Shown: positions 34,075-43,112 of the stretch, piece by piece
How the letters are laid out: each line of letters opens with the position of its first letter
Numbering within the stretch: the stretch's first letter is position 1
Assembly: GCF_000282655.1 (NCBI RefSeq)
Contig: NZ_AKIV01000045.1
Span: forward strand, 1 to 58,011
Source: Polaromonas sp. CF318
GTDB lineage: Bacteria > Pseudomonadota > Gammaproteobacteria > Burkholderiales > Burkholderiaceae_C
Direction: 5' to 3'
Length of the DNA: 58,011 bases
Notes under the pieces: generated by a model
Seen by the model: only the letters and a program-made list of their open reading frames with translations
What the model was told of the DNA's origin: nothing
The model's database searches: none
Translations under genes and position numbers: made by a program

Positions 34075-35967
34075 TTACACCAGCAGCGCATTCACCCGCC
34101 GCACATAGGCCGCCGGGTCATTCGGCATGCCACCCTCGGCCAGCAGGGCCTGGTCGAACAGGATGTGCGCGAGGTCGTCGAAGTGCTCGCCGCTTTCGAG
34201 CTTTTTCACCAGCGGATGCTGGGCGTTGACCTCCAGGATGGGCTTGACCTCGGGCACGGCCTGGCCGGCCTGCTTGAGCATGCGGGCCAGCTGGGTCGAC
34301 ATGTCGCCGTCCTGCACCACCAGGCAGGCCGGCGAGTCGACCAGGCGCGTGGTGGCGCGCACGTCCTTGGCCTTGTCCTTGAGCGCTTCTTTCAGCTTGT
34401 CGAGGATGGGCTTGAACTGGGTTTGCGCCTCTTCGGCGGCCTTCTTCTCGTCCTCATCCTGCAGCTTGCCCAGGTCCACCGCGCCCTTGGCGACCGACTG
34501 CAGCGGCGTGCCGTCGAACTCGTGCAGGTAGTTGAGCGCCCACTCGTCGACGCGGTCGGCCATCAGCAGCACTTCTATGCCCTTCTTGCGGAAGATCTCG
34601 AGCTGCGGGCTGTTCTTCGCGGCGGCCAGCGTGTCGGCGGTGATGTAGTAAATCGCGTCCTGGCCTTCCTTCATGCGGGCCTTGTAGTCGGCAAAACCCA
34701 CGCTCACCGTGTCGGTGGTCGATGAGGCGAAACGCAGCAGCTTGGACAGGCGGTCGCGGTTCGCGAAGTCCTCGCCCAGGCCTTCCTTGAGCACGGCGCC
34801 GAATTCGGCATAGAAGCTCTTGAACTTGTCGGCATCGTTGGCGGCCAGGTCCTCGATCATGCCCAGCACGCGCTTGGTGCAGCCTTCGCGAATGGCCTTG
34901 ACGGCGCGGCTTTCCTGCAGCAGTTCGCGCGAGACATTGAGCGGCAGATCCGACGAGTCCACCACGCCCTTGACGAAGCGCAGATAGGTCGGCATCAGCG
35001 CCTGGGCGTCGTCCATGATGAAGACGCGCTTGACGTACAGCTTCACGCCCGCCGCCTTGTCGCGGTTGAACATGTCCATGGGCGCCTTGGCCGGGATGAA
35101 CAGCAGCTGCGTGTACTCGGTCGAGCCCTCCACGCGGTTGTGCGTGGTGGCCAGCGGCGCCTCGCTGTCGTAGCTGAGCTGGCGATAGAACTCATCGTAC
35201 TGGTCCTGGGTGATGTCCTTCTTGGCGCGCGTCCACAGGGCCGCGGCCTGGTTCACGGTTTCCCACTCGCCGGTCGTCACCATTTCGCCGGGCTGGTCGT
35301 TTTCGCCCTCTTTCCATTCCTCTTTCTGCATCAGGATGGGCAGCGAGATGTGGTCGGAGTATTTGTTGATGATGCCCTTGAGCTTCCAGGCGTTGAGGTA
35401 GTCGAGCGAGTCCTCCTTGAGGTGCAGGATGATGCTGGTGCCGCGCTCGGCGCGCTCGATTTCGCTGACCTCGAACTCGCCGGTGCCGTCGCTGCTCCAG
35501 CGCACGCCCTGGCCCGCCGGCAGGCCCGCGCGGCGGCTTTCCACCGTGATGCGGTCGGCCACGATAAAGCCCGAATAAAAACCCACGCCGAACTGGCCTA
35601 TCAGCTGCGCGTCGTTCTTCTGGTCGCCCGAGAGCTTGGCCATGAAGTCGCGCGTGCCGCTCTTGGCGATGGTGCCCAGGTTGTCGATGGCTTCCTGCTG
35701 CGACAGGCCAATGCCGTTGTCGGTGATGGTCAGCGTATTGGCGGCCTTGTCGAAGCTCACGCGCACCTTGAGTTCGGCATCGTTCTCGTAGAGCGAAGCG
35801 TCGTTGAGCGCCTCGAAGCGCAGCTTGTCGCAGGCATCCGACGCATTCGAAATCAGCTCGCGCAGAAAGATCTCGGGATTCGAGTACAGCGAGTGCGTGA
35901 CCAGCTTGAGCAGCTGCGCCACCTCGGCCTGGAAGGAAAGGGTTTGTTTTTGCATGGTCTGGGTCAT
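34075..35967 (-). CDS. htpG: Chaperone protein HtpG (Hsp90)
   Basis: Bacterial Hsp90, 630 residues. The N-terminal ATPase domain shows [44 protein letters not shown] and [11 protein letters not shown] (GHKL motifs); the middle domain has [42 protein letters not shown]; the C-terminal dimer domain follows to the end. Length matches the family. An in-frame ATG four codons downstream could also serve as start. It is convergent with srkA, and its upstream region is shared with the pilus cluster promoter. Confidence 0.97.
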   Translation of the reverse strand: MTQTMQKQTLSFQAEVAQLLKLVTHSLYSNPEIFLRELISNASDACDKLRFEALNDASLYENDAELKVRVSFDKAANTLTITDNGIGLSQQEAIDNLGTIAKSGTRDFMAKLSGDQKNDAQLIGQFGVGFYSGFIVADRITVESRRAGLPAGQGVRWSSDGTGEFEVSEIERAERGTSIILHLKEDSLDYLNAWKLKGIINKYSDHISLPILMQKEEWKEGENDQPGEMVTTGEWETVNQAAALWTRAKKDITQDQYDEFYRQLSYDSEAPLATTHNRVEGSTEYTQLLFIPAKAPMDMFNRDKAAGVKLYVKRVFIMDDAQALMPTYLRFVKGVVDSSDLPLNVSRELLQESRAVKAIREGCTKRVLGMIEDLAANDADKFKSFYAEFGAVLKEGLGEDFANRDRLSKLLRFASSTTDTVSVGFADYKARMKEGQDAIYYITADTLAAAKNSPQLEIFRKKGIEVLLMADRVDEWALNYLHEFDGTPLQSVAKGAVDLGKLQDEDEKKAAEEAQTQFKPILDKLKEALKDKAKDVRATTRLVDSPACLVVQDGDMSTQLARMLKQAGQAVPEVKPILEVNAQHPLVKKLESGEHFDDLAHILFDQALLAEGGMPNDPAAYVRRVNALLV

Positions 35968-35988
35968 AGTTGTTTCAAATCTGTTACC

Positions 35989-36209
35989 AACTCGTTATTT
36001 CTGCGGAAAATAACCAGCCCTACTGGTCGTATTTACCTTTGTTACGTGTAATTCTTTTGGACTAATATATGAATAAATCCAATCTTTTCAACGAGTTGAC
36101 GTGATAAATTCCCTACTCCGGTGCTCTGTTACGGTTACAAATGTGCGTTTTTCAGAAATACCTAGTTACAGTTCACTCACCTTCACATTTTGTCCCCCGT
36201 TAACTCGTT
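35989..36209. repeat. Three copies of an octamer upstream of the pilus cluster
   Basis: AACTCGTT occurs at 35989-35996 and 36202-36209, and its complement AACGAGTT at 36090-36097, spaced 101 and 112 nt within an AT-rich 262-nt gap between htpG and the pilin gene. Repeated spacing near ten helical turns suggests protein binding sites; no regulator can be named. Confidence 0.45.
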
Positions 36210-36229
36210 CATTCACCCGGAGAACAGTC

Positions 36230-36682
36230 ATGAAAAAGCTTATTTTAGTAATCGCCCTCGGCCTTGCCGCTATCGCCTCCGTGCCTGCTCAAGCAGCAAC
36301 GGCCACTGGACAGTTCGATGTCACCATCAACCTGACCAGCGCCTGCAAATACGTCAAGACCTCTGACGTCGTGTTCAACTACACCTCGTTCCAGGCAGCA
36401 GCCCAGGCACACACCACCGCTGGCGGTTTCACGATCCAGTGCACGAAAACACTGCCTTACACCCTGGCGCTGGATTCCACCTCCGTGACCGATGATGCCG
36501 TTGACCTTGCCTACACCCTGGCACTGAGTGCAACGGGCGGCACCGGCAACGGCAACGCGCAAGCCTACAGCGTGACCGGTTCGATGGCAGCTGGCCAGGC
36601 CGGCCAGTGCGCCACCGCTGGCGGCGCCTGCTCGAACACCGCTGCGACCAACAAGACCCGTACCCTGACGATCACGTACTAA
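36230..36682 (+). CDS. Major pilin subunit, spore coat U (SCPU) domain, CsuA/B-like
   Basis: A 150-residue secreted protein with one SCPU domain, the pilin fold of archaic chaperone-usher pili. A signal peptide ends at QAA, followed by GQFDVTINLTSACKY, FNYTSFQAA, FTIQCTKTLPYTLALD, a Gly/Thr-rich turn and the C-terminal strand TRTLTITY. The Cys in SACKY and IQCT form the typical disulfide, and QCATAGGACSN holds another pair. GGAG lies 6 nt before the ATG. First gene of the cluster and therefore probably the main shaft subunit, carried to the outer membrane by the chaperone and usher downstream. Confidence 0.88.
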   Translation: MKKLILVIALGLAAIASVPAQAATATGQFDVTINLTSACKYVKTSDVVFNYTSFQAAAQAHTTAGGFTIQCTKTLPYTLALDSTSVTDDAVDLAYTLALSATGGTGNGNAQAYSVTGSMAAGQAGQCATAGGACSNTAATNKTRTLTITY

Positions 36683-36710
36683 GCGGATCTTGACGCTCAA
36701 GGCCCGGATC

Positions 36711-37280
36711 ATGGCAACACCGATGCGCTCGCTTGCAAAGCTGGCTCTCGGTGTTTCACTGCTTTCGGCCGGCGTTTGCAGCTTTTCCGGCACCGCCGGC
36801 GGCCAGTTCGGCGTACAGATCCACCTGAACGGCGGCGACCCCGCCACCAACGCCTGCACCAGCGCCACGGGCTCTGGCAGCGGCGGCGCCTCAGTGCAGG
36901 TCAGTTGCAACTCCAACGTCTTTGTCAATATCGTCCAGGTCCGCAACGCCAGCGCCCTGGCAAACTCCCGGTTCATGCCCGGATACCGGCCCACGCGCGA
37001 CTCCCTGCTGCCCGATTACTGCCGCAGCGAGGCGTCCCGCAACGACCCGGGTTCCCGCATGGCCTGCCGGCTGGATGACCAGCGCCAGGCCTCGGCGGGC
37101 GATGAGGCCGACGACGGCTGGGAATTCGAAAGCCGGCGCTATGCCATGGGCCCGGAAGCCACCGAGATTGAAAAGCAGGCCCGCTTGCGCTTCCAGGACG
37201 TCCGCGGAACGCTTACGGCCGTGCGCCTCGCCCATGCCGGCAATCAACCGAAATCTATCGAGATGCTGGTATCCTTCTAG
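36711..37280 (+). CDS. Secreted pilin-like protein of the pilus cluster
   Basis: A 189-residue protein with a signal peptide (LAKLALGVSLLSAGVCSFSG region), then GGQFGVQIHLNGG, a Cys, a Gly/Ser linker, and VQVSCNSNVFVNIVQV; the C-terminal strand KSIEMLVSF has the alternating hydrophobic pattern of donor strands. Between them lies a charged middle stretch (residues ~100-160) with two more Cys, unlike normal SCPU pilins. It resembles the small protein at 42682 in both ends. I take it as a minor pilus subunit by position and pattern; no family name recognised. ATG at 36711 preferred; the ribosome site is weak, and coupling to the pilin gene 28 nt upstream is likely. Confidence 0.65.
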   Translation: MATPMRSLAKLALGVSLLSAGVCSFSGTAGGQFGVQIHLNGGDPATNACTSATGSGSGGASVQVSCNSNVFVNIVQVRNASALANSRFMPGYRPTRDSLLPDYCRSEASRNDPGSRMACRLDDQRQASAGDEADDGWEFESRRYAMGPEATEIEKQARLRFQDVRGTLTAVRLAHAGNQPKSIEMLVSF

Positions 37281-37282
37281 GG

Positions 37283-38014
37283 ATGAACGTCCCTCCGCGC
37301 CGAAGCAGCCTCGTCACCTACGCTCTCCTGCTCAGTCTGCTGGCGCCCTGGGCCGTCGTCACGGCCGGCGTGTTTTCCGTCACCCCCGTACGCCTCTACA
37401 TGACACCGCGCGACCGCGCGATCGCCGTCACCCTGACCAACGAAGCGGACACCGAGGTCGTCCTGCAGGCCGACATCAACGCCTGGAGCCAGAAACCCGA
37501 CGGCACTGATGAACTGGTGCTCACGGAAGACCTGATCCTGGCGCCGCCCATCATCAAGCTGGCGCCCAAGGCTCGCCAGGTGGTCCGCCTGGCATTGTTA
37601 AAGCCGGCCGACGCCAGCCGGCAACTGACCTACCGCATGATCATCCGCGAGGTGCCCGAAGCCCTGCCCGCAGCCGGCATCCAGGTTCCCATTGCGCTGG
37701 CCCTGAGCATGCCGGTGTTCATCACCCCGCCGGCAGCTAAGCGCGAAGTCAATTGCACCAATCAGCTCGCGGATCCCAAAACCCTGAGTTTGCAGTGCAG
37801 CAATACCGGCTCAGCCTATGCACAAATACGCGAGGCCGTCGTGACCCGCGGCCCGCAAACACTGGCCCGTTTTGAAGGCGGCAGCTATATCCTTCCGGGC
37901 GCCCGTAAAACCGTCAACCTCAAGGGCGAGCAACCCTTGACTGCAGGCCAGGCCCAACTAGTGGTGACCTTTGACGACGGACAAAGCCTGACGACCAGTA
38001 TCGCGCTTCCCTGA
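37283..38014 (+). CDS. Fimbrial periplasmic chaperone, CsuC-like
   Basis: A 243-residue PapD-like chaperone that folds pilus subunits and delivers them to the usher. After an N-terminal export signal comes FSVTPVRLYMTPRDRAIAVTLTN with the G1-donor type first domain, QADINAWSQ, LAPPIIKLAPKARQVVRLAL (the interactive strand region with the conserved Arg-Leu pattern), and a second Ig domain ending in VVTFDDGQ. It starts 2 nt after the stop of the preceding gene, so the genes are tightly coupled. Sequence style matches the archaic (sigma) chaperones near SCPU pilins. Confidence 0.9.
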   Translation: MNVPPRRSSLVTYALLLSLLAPWAVVTAGVFSVTPVRLYMTPRDRAIAVTLTNEADTEVVLQADINAWSQKPDGTDELVLTEDLILAPPIIKLAPKARQVVRLALLKPADASRQLTYRMIIREVPEALPAAGIQVPIALALSMPVFITPPAAKREVNCTNQLADPKTLSLQCSNTGSAYAQIREAVVTRGPQTLARFEGGSYILPGARKTVNLKGEQPLTAGQAQLVVTFDDGQSLTTSIALP

Positions 38015-38031
38015 GGGGAGCGCCTTGTTCC

Positions 38032-40431
38032 ATGAGGTGTAGACGGGCTCTACGAAAGCATCCCCTCGCGATAGCCATTGCCGTCCTCTGCTATGGCCTG
38101 CCGGCGCAGGCGCAGGTGGCGGCCTCATCCAATGCGCCGCCCGCGGCCCGCGCCGCCAACGACCGCCTGCTTCCGCTGGAAGTGTTCATCAACAGCACCA
38201 AGGGCGGGGTCTGGACCCTGCTGGAGCGCAACGGCATCCTGTATGCGCCCGAGGACGCTTTTGAGGAATGGCGGCTGAACCGCCGCCCCAGCGCGCAGGA
38301 CATCGATTTCCAGGGCCAGCGCTGGTACGCCCTCTCGTCCATCCCGGGCTTCGAGGCGCGCCTGAATTTTGCCGACCAGTCGGTGGACCTGGTGTTTTCC
38401 CCTTCGGCTTTCAATGCCGTGCGCCTGACGCAGGAGTCGGCCATGCGGCCCCCGCTGTCGCCGTCCATCCCGGCCTTCTTTGCCAACTACGACCTGAACT
38501 ACCTCACCAGCCACAACCGTGACGCCATCAGCGGCACCACAACGGCCCGCGACCTGGGCGCCTTGACCGAGTTTGGGTTTTCAGGGCAGTGGGGCTTGCT
38601 GACCAGCAGTTACGTGGGCCGCAACCTCGTGAGCCAGGACCCGACGCTCAAGGCCTCGTGGCGGCGGCTGGAAACCACCTATACGCGCAATTTCCTGGAG
38701 TCCAACAGCACCCTGCGGTTGGGTGACAGCAGCACGCGCACCGGTATTTCGGGGCGGTCGGTCTATTTCGGCGGCGTGCAGTTCGCGAAAAATTTCTCCC
38801 TGCAGCCCGGCTTTGTCACCCAGCCCATCCCGACCGTCACCGGGCTGTCGGCCGCGCCCAGCACCGTGGAGCTGTACGTCAACGACGCACTGCGGCAGAC
38901 ATCCAAGGTCCCCTCCGGCCCGTTCAGCATCGACAACTTCCCGGCCTTGACAGGCGCCGGCGAGGCGCGGGTGGTGGTGCGCGACATCCTGGGCCGCGAG
39001 ACCGTCATCACCCAGTCCTTTTTCAGCAATGCCAACCTGCTGGAAGAAAACCTCAGCGACTGGAGCTTCGAGGCCGGCGCCATACGCAACCAGCTGGGAA
39101 CTGAGAACGCCGACTACGGCCCGCGCTTTGTGTCGGGCCTGTGGCGCCAGGGCCTGACCAAAAGCATCACCGTCGAGGCCAACGGTGAATGGTCCCGGCC
39201 CCTGGCGCGCGTGGGCGCGGGCGCCAGCTACGAGCTGCCTTTCCAGATGCTGGGGCAAACCGCGATGTCCTTCAGCCGCAGCGACACCGCCGGCCGCGGC
39301 CACAACTGGCTGGTCGGCATAGAGCGCACCGGCTTGCGCCACGGCGTTTCGCTAAGCGCGGAAGGCGCCTCGCGCGGCTACCGGCAACTGGGCATAGACA
39401 CGGCAAGCCCGCTGCCGCGGCTGCAAACCACCGCCAGCTACAGCTACAGTACCGACAAGTTCGGGGCCTTCAACCTCAGTTATGCGAGCTTTGACAACTA
39501 CGACATCGGCAAACTCGACACCCTCAGCCTCAACTACACCGTGCGGCTCGGGCCGCACAGCGCCCTGACGCTCAGCGCCACGCGGCTCAGCGGAATTTCC
39601 ACCGGCAACTCGGTGGGCGCGACCCTGATCGTGCCGCTGGAGAACCGCGTCACGATTGCCTCCGGCGTCACCAACCGCAGCGGCACCACCGAAAGTTATG
39701 TGAACGCCAGCCGGGCCCTGAGCGCCGAAACCGGCTGGGGCTGGCGCACGGCGCTGGGTTCGCGCGCCGATGGCGGTTACACCGAGGGCGGCGCTTATTA
39801 CCAGGGGAGCAAAGGCCTGTTTTCAGCCGACGTCAGCGCGGGGCAGACCCAGCAGAACCTGCGCCTGGGCCTGATAGGCGGCATGGTCGCGGCCGACGGG
39901 CAGGTTTTCGCAACACGCCGGGTGCAGGACAGCTTCGCCATTGTCGAGGTGCCGGGCTATGCGAACGTGGGCGTGGGCTTTCAGGGCAGCACGCTGACCC
40001 GCACGGACAAGGACGGCGTCGCGCTGCTGCCCCGCTTGCTGCCCTTCCAGCGCAACAGCGTGCGGCTGGATCCCACTGAATTACCCATCAGCGCCGAACT
40101 CGACTCCATCGAGCGGGAGGCCGTGCCGGCGCTGCGCGGCGCCGTCAAAATCAGCTTTCCCGTGCGCTCGGGCCGCGGTGCCCTGATACGCATCGTGCTC
40201 GACGGCGGCGAGCCCGCGCCGGCCGGCGCCGAGATCGAACTGGTCGGCGACAAGAAGGAATTTTTTGTCGCCCGGCGCGGTGAAGCCTTCGTCACCGGCC
40301 TGCAAACCACCAACAGCCTGCGCCTGAAATGGAATGGCGCAAGCTGCACCTTTACCGTCGAGCTACCGCCCGGCAGCCTGGAAGACATCACCCGCGTGGG
40401 CCCTGTCCACTGCTCAGGAGTCAAACCGTGA
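38032..40431 (+). CDS. Outer-membrane usher, CsuD-like
   Basis: A 799-residue usher protein forming the outer-membrane pore for pilus assembly. N-terminal targeting domain: LPLEVFINSTKGGVWTLLERNGILYAPEDAF, then ALSSIPGFEARLNFADQSVDLVF; the barrel contains many aromatic beta-strands with the plug segment GPFSIDNFPALTGAGEARVVVRDILGRE; C-terminal domains end with GAASCTFTVELPPG-like strand. Signal peptide ends near PAQAQ. It starts 17 nt after the chaperone stop and its stop overlaps the GTG of the adhesin gene. Shorter than FimD (about 850), in line with archaic ushers. Confidence 0.93.
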   Translation: MRCRRALRKHPLAIAIAVLCYGLPAQAQVAASSNAPPAARAANDRLLPLEVFINSTKGGVWTLLERNGILYAPEDAFEEWRLNRRPSAQDIDFQGQRWYALSSIPGFEARLNFADQSVDLVFSPSAFNAVRLTQESAMRPPLSPSIPAFFANYDLNYLTSHNRDAISGTTTARDLGALTEFGFSGQWGLLTSSYVGRNLVSQDPTLKASWRRLETTYTRNFLESNSTLRLGDSSTRTGISGRSVYFGGVQFAKNFSLQPGFVTQPIPTVTGLSAAPSTVELYVNDALRQTSKVPSGPFSIDNFPALTGAGEARVVVRDILGRETVITQSFFSNANLLEENLSDWSFEAGAIRNQLGTENADYGPRFVSGLWRQGLTKSITVEANGEWSRPLARVGAGASYELPFQMLGQTAMSFSRSDTAGRGHNWLVGIERTGLRHGVSLSAEGASRGYRQLGIDTASPLPRLQTTASYSYSTDKFGAFNLSYASFDNYDIGKLDTLSLNYTVRLGPHSALTLSATRLSGISTGNSVGATLIVPLENRVTIASGVTNRSGTTESYVNASRALSAETGWGWRTALGSRADGGYTEGGAYYQGSKGLFSADVSAGQTQQNLRLGLIGGMVAADGQVFATRRVQDSFAIVEVPGYANVGVGFQGSTLTRTDKDGVALLPRLLPFQRNSVRLDPTELPISAELDSIEREAVPALRGAVKISFPVRSGRGALIRIVLDGGEPAPAGAEIELVGDKKEFFVARRGEAFVTGLQTTNSLRLKWNGASCTFTVELPPGSLEDITRVGPVHCSGVKP

Positions 40432-41300
40432 ACCCCCTCAACCCCTGGCGCCTCGCCACCGCGGCCTTGTCCCTGCTGGGCTCGGCACCGGCCATGGCCG
40501 CGCTGGTCTGCAACGCCACCGCGACACCCGTGCAGATGGTCTACTTTGAGAACGACCCCAACCCCACGGACGGCGCCTGGACCGTGACCATCAATTGCTC
40601 GCGCGGCCCCACGGACCCGACCACCTCGGCCTACACCCTGCGGGCCGACGACGGCTTCAACCCGGGCGCCGGAAGCAGCAACCAGGCGGTAAACGGCACC
40701 GGCACGGCCAACCAGATGGCCTACGACCTCTTCAGGACGGCGCCGGGCACAGGGGAATGGGGCTACACCAATGCCACGGACTTCGCGGGAACCATCAACT
40801 TCGGCACCGCCCTGACGGCCAGCGTCACGCACGTCTTTTACAGCCGGATTGCGGCGGGGCTCAACAAGAACGCCAAGATCTTCACCGACACCGTGACCAT
40901 GCGCCTGCGCTACGACAACGGCCCCAACAACAATACGGACGTCTTTCCCACCTTCCCCGTGAGCATCAACAACCAATCCGTCTGCCTGCTCAGCACACCG
41001 CCCGGCAACATCCAGTTCAACTACACCTCATTCCAGGCCGCCGCCGCCACGGCCAGCTCGGCTTATGCCGTGCGCTGCACCCTGGGCGAAACCTACACCA
41101 TGGCGCTGGACGCGACGACGGGAACCCTGCTCACGCTCACTTACAACCTGGCCTTGAGCACCCTCGCCGGCCAGACCGGGACGGGCTTTCCGCAGAATTT
41201 CACGATCAACGGCAGCATCCCGGGCGGCCAGTCCGGCACCTGCGGCATGGGCAGTTGCACCAGCGCACCCCAAACGCGGACCCTGACCATTAGCTATTGA
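40428..41300 (+). CDS. Two-domain SCPU tip adhesin, CsuE-like
   Basis: A 290-residue secreted protein with two SCPU domains. Signal peptide PAMAA; first domain from about residue 22 (LVCNATATPVQMVYF, VTINCSRGPTDPTTSAY); second domain starts near residue 180 with VCLLSTPPGNIQFNYTSFQAA, YAVRCTLGETYTMALD, and ends in TRTLTISY. The start is GTG at 40428, overlapping the usher TGA (GTGA), with AGGAG 7 nt upstream. In Acinetobacter the tip protein CsuE has the same two-domain plan and binds hydrophobic surfaces. Binding target here is unknown. Confidence 0.88.
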   Translation: MNPLNPWRLATAALSLLGSAPAMAALVCNATATPVQMVYFENDPNPTDGAWTVTINCSRGPTDPTTSAYTLRADDGFNPGAGSSNQAVNGTGTANQMAYDLFRTAPGTGEWGYTNATDFAGTINFGTALTASVTHVFYSRIAAGLNKNAKIFTDTVTMRLRYDNGPNNNTDVFPTFPVSINNQSVCLLSTPPGNIQFNYTSFQAAAATASSAYAVRCTLGETYTMALDATTGTLLTLTYNLALSTLAGQTGTGFPQNFTINGSIPGGQSGTCGMGSCTSAPQTRTLTISY

Positions 41301-41504
41301 GCGGCCTCCGCCTCAAGGCCTCGCGCTAGCACCTGGGCAGCCCATCGGCCCACACAGTGTGACTTTTGTCACGGATTTGCAGCGCCTGGGCCTTCGAAAA
41401 CGGCGCAAAACGACACCATTCACGATACTGCTACAAGACGTTACCATCACGAGATAACAGTCGTCGCACTTGCAAAGTGCCTGGGCGATATCACGGAGTC
41501 ATCG

Positions 41505-42404
41505 ATGAGTGTCTCTTACGCGCTGCGTTTCGCCCTGGCCGCCCTGCTGTGCACTTGCGCGCTGCAGGCTGAGGCTGCCATCACATGCACGCTCACCACC
41601 ACGTCGGTCAATCTCAATTACACCAACGGGCAGGCGGCCAACGCCAATGCCAGCGGTACCATCACCGTGAACTGCACGCGGCTGTCAACGGACCCCACCA
41701 GCACGACCTACTGGGTCAGCATTGACTACGGCAGCCGCACAGGCCTCACCCGCCGGGTTTTCCGTCATGGCGGAACCACCACCAACGCCAACCGGCTGGA
41801 CGTCAACATCTACAAGAGCGGAACCACCACCGACTGGATCAATACCGGCATCGGGCGCGTGAACGGGACATTGACTTTCGGCGCCGCCCTGAGCGCCAGC
41901 GTGGCATTGACCTACGATTTCCGCGTTCCCGCTGGGCAAACCGGCAACACCGCGGGTATCTTTGACGAGGCCTTCATCACCAGCCTTCAGCTCACCACCG
42001 CCGGGGCTGTCGTCGCAACCGGGAGCTTCACGCCCACGGTCAGCATCATTGCCCAGTGCTTCGTGGGCCAGGTCGCCACCGGCAATCTGGCTCCCGGCGC
42101 GATTTCCCCGTCCACGCTGACCTTGAACTACACCTCTTTTGTGGCTGCACCGCAGACCGCTACCATGAATTTCACGGTGGACTGCACCCGGGGCACCAGC
42201 TACACCCTGGCGCTCTCGCCGACCTCGGGCACGCTGCTGGGCCTGAACTACACCCTGGCGCTCAGCGGCGCAGGTGCGACAGGCGACGGCTTCGCCCAGC
42301 CCTACACCGTGACTGGCAGCATCGCGGCCGGCCAGGCAGGCACCTGTTCCACGGGCACCTGCACCGCCACCCAGACCGGGGTGACCGTCACCATCACTTA
42401 CTAG
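41505..42404 (+). CDS. Second two-domain SCPU adhesin
   Basis: A 299-residue secreted protein, paralogous to the preceding CsuE-like gene. A signal peptide ends at AEAA, the first SCPU domain opens with ITCTLTTTSVNLNYTNGQAANANASG, and the second contains TLNYTSFVAAPQT, NFTVDCTRGTSYTLALS, LNYTLALSG and the end strand VTVTITY. The N-domain differs more from the tip adhesin than the C-domain does. It stands 204 nt after the former gene with its own intergenic region, so it may have its own promoter. A purine-rich ACGGAG lies 5-10 nt before the ATG. An alternative tip protein is a reasonable inference. Confidence 0.85.
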   Translation: MSVSYALRFALAALLCTCALQAEAAITCTLTTTSVNLNYTNGQAANANASGTITVNCTRLSTDPTSTTYWVSIDYGSRTGLTRRVFRHGGTTTNANRLDVNIYKSGTTTDWINTGIGRVNGTLTFGAALSASVALTYDFRVPAGQTGNTAGIFDEAFITSLQLTTAGAVVATGSFTPTVSIIAQCFVGQVATGNLAPGAISPSTLTLNYTSFVAAPQTATMNFTVDCTRGTSYTLALSPTSGTLLGLNYTLALSGAGATGDGFAQPYTVTGSIAAGQAGTCSTGTCTATQTGVTVTITY

Positions 42405-42585
42405 GCTGAACGCCCCCTCCGGGCATTCAACACGCCGACAGGCCGTCGCCCCGGCGCGGTATTTTTGCCGCTTTTCGCTGCCGCTAAACTGATAAAACGC
42501 CTGTTTTATTGCGAAAACGTCCTGCCAAAACTATCAATCTGAAAGAGAAATCAAATTTAAGGGGCGATTTGTGTGAAAAATCACC

Positions 42586-42608
42586 AATTAACAGATTTAT
42601 TGTTAATT
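42586..42608. promoter_or_regulatory. Inverted repeat before the small pilin-like gene
   Basis: Perfect 8-bp arms AATTAACA and TGTTAATT with a 7-nt spacer in a strongly AT-rich stretch (about 42500-42650). It lies 74 nt before the ATG at 42682 and may be an operator. AT-richness here contrasts with the ~65% GC surroundings and could attract a nucleoid-associated silencer. Confidence 0.4.
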
Positions 42609-42681
42609 TTACCAATTGCTTCAAATTATCAGATTCGCTAGCATGGATCGCAACAGCTCATCCTTTTGAAGGAGTTGCGCC

Positions 42682-43053
42682 ATGAAGACCCTCAAGCTTG
42701 CTTTTATCCTTGCCATCTCCAGCCAGTCCCTGCTGGGGCTTCACGGCACGGCCCAGGCGCAAACGGCTTCCGGCTCCTTTGACGTGACCATCGTGCTGCG
42801 CACTTTCAGTGAAGCCGTGACGGCAGACCATCGCTGCACCCATCGCGGGCAGCCTGACGGCAATGCCGGAATCCTGCGTATCAGCTGCCCGGCCACCGTG
42901 GACGTCAAAGCCATTGCCAGCGCTTCAGCCAGCAAAGCCGGCCAGACGCAGCGCATGAACACCGTGCCCGATTCCGCTGGCAACCGCCTGGCCGTAGTGG
43001 CGGGCAAGCCCATGCATTCCCTGGAACCGGTTGAATTGACGATTTCGTGGTGA
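42682..43053 (+). CDS. Small secreted pilin-like protein
   Basis: A 123-residue protein. Signal peptide ends at AQAQ, then TASGSFDVTIVLRTF, a Cys, GILRISCPATVDVKAIA, and a C-terminal strand SLEPVELTISW. The GxFxVxIxL start, the two Cys spacing and the end strand resemble the protein encoded at 36711, and the start also resembles the main pilin. AAGGAG lies 8 nt before the ATG. Likely a short subunit or subunit-like partner of the pilus; no family recognised. Confidence 0.68.
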   Translation: MKTLKLAFILAISSQSLLGLHGTAQAQTASGSFDVTIVLRTFSEAVTADHRCTHRGQPDGNAGILRISCPATVDVKAIASASASKAGQTQRMNTVPDSAGNRLAVVAGKPMHSLEPVELTISW

Positions 43054-43112
43054 GCACTCGCTAACGGCGCCCGGCCCCGCATTCGTCGAATGCGCGGCAA
43101 CACCATCAAGCG

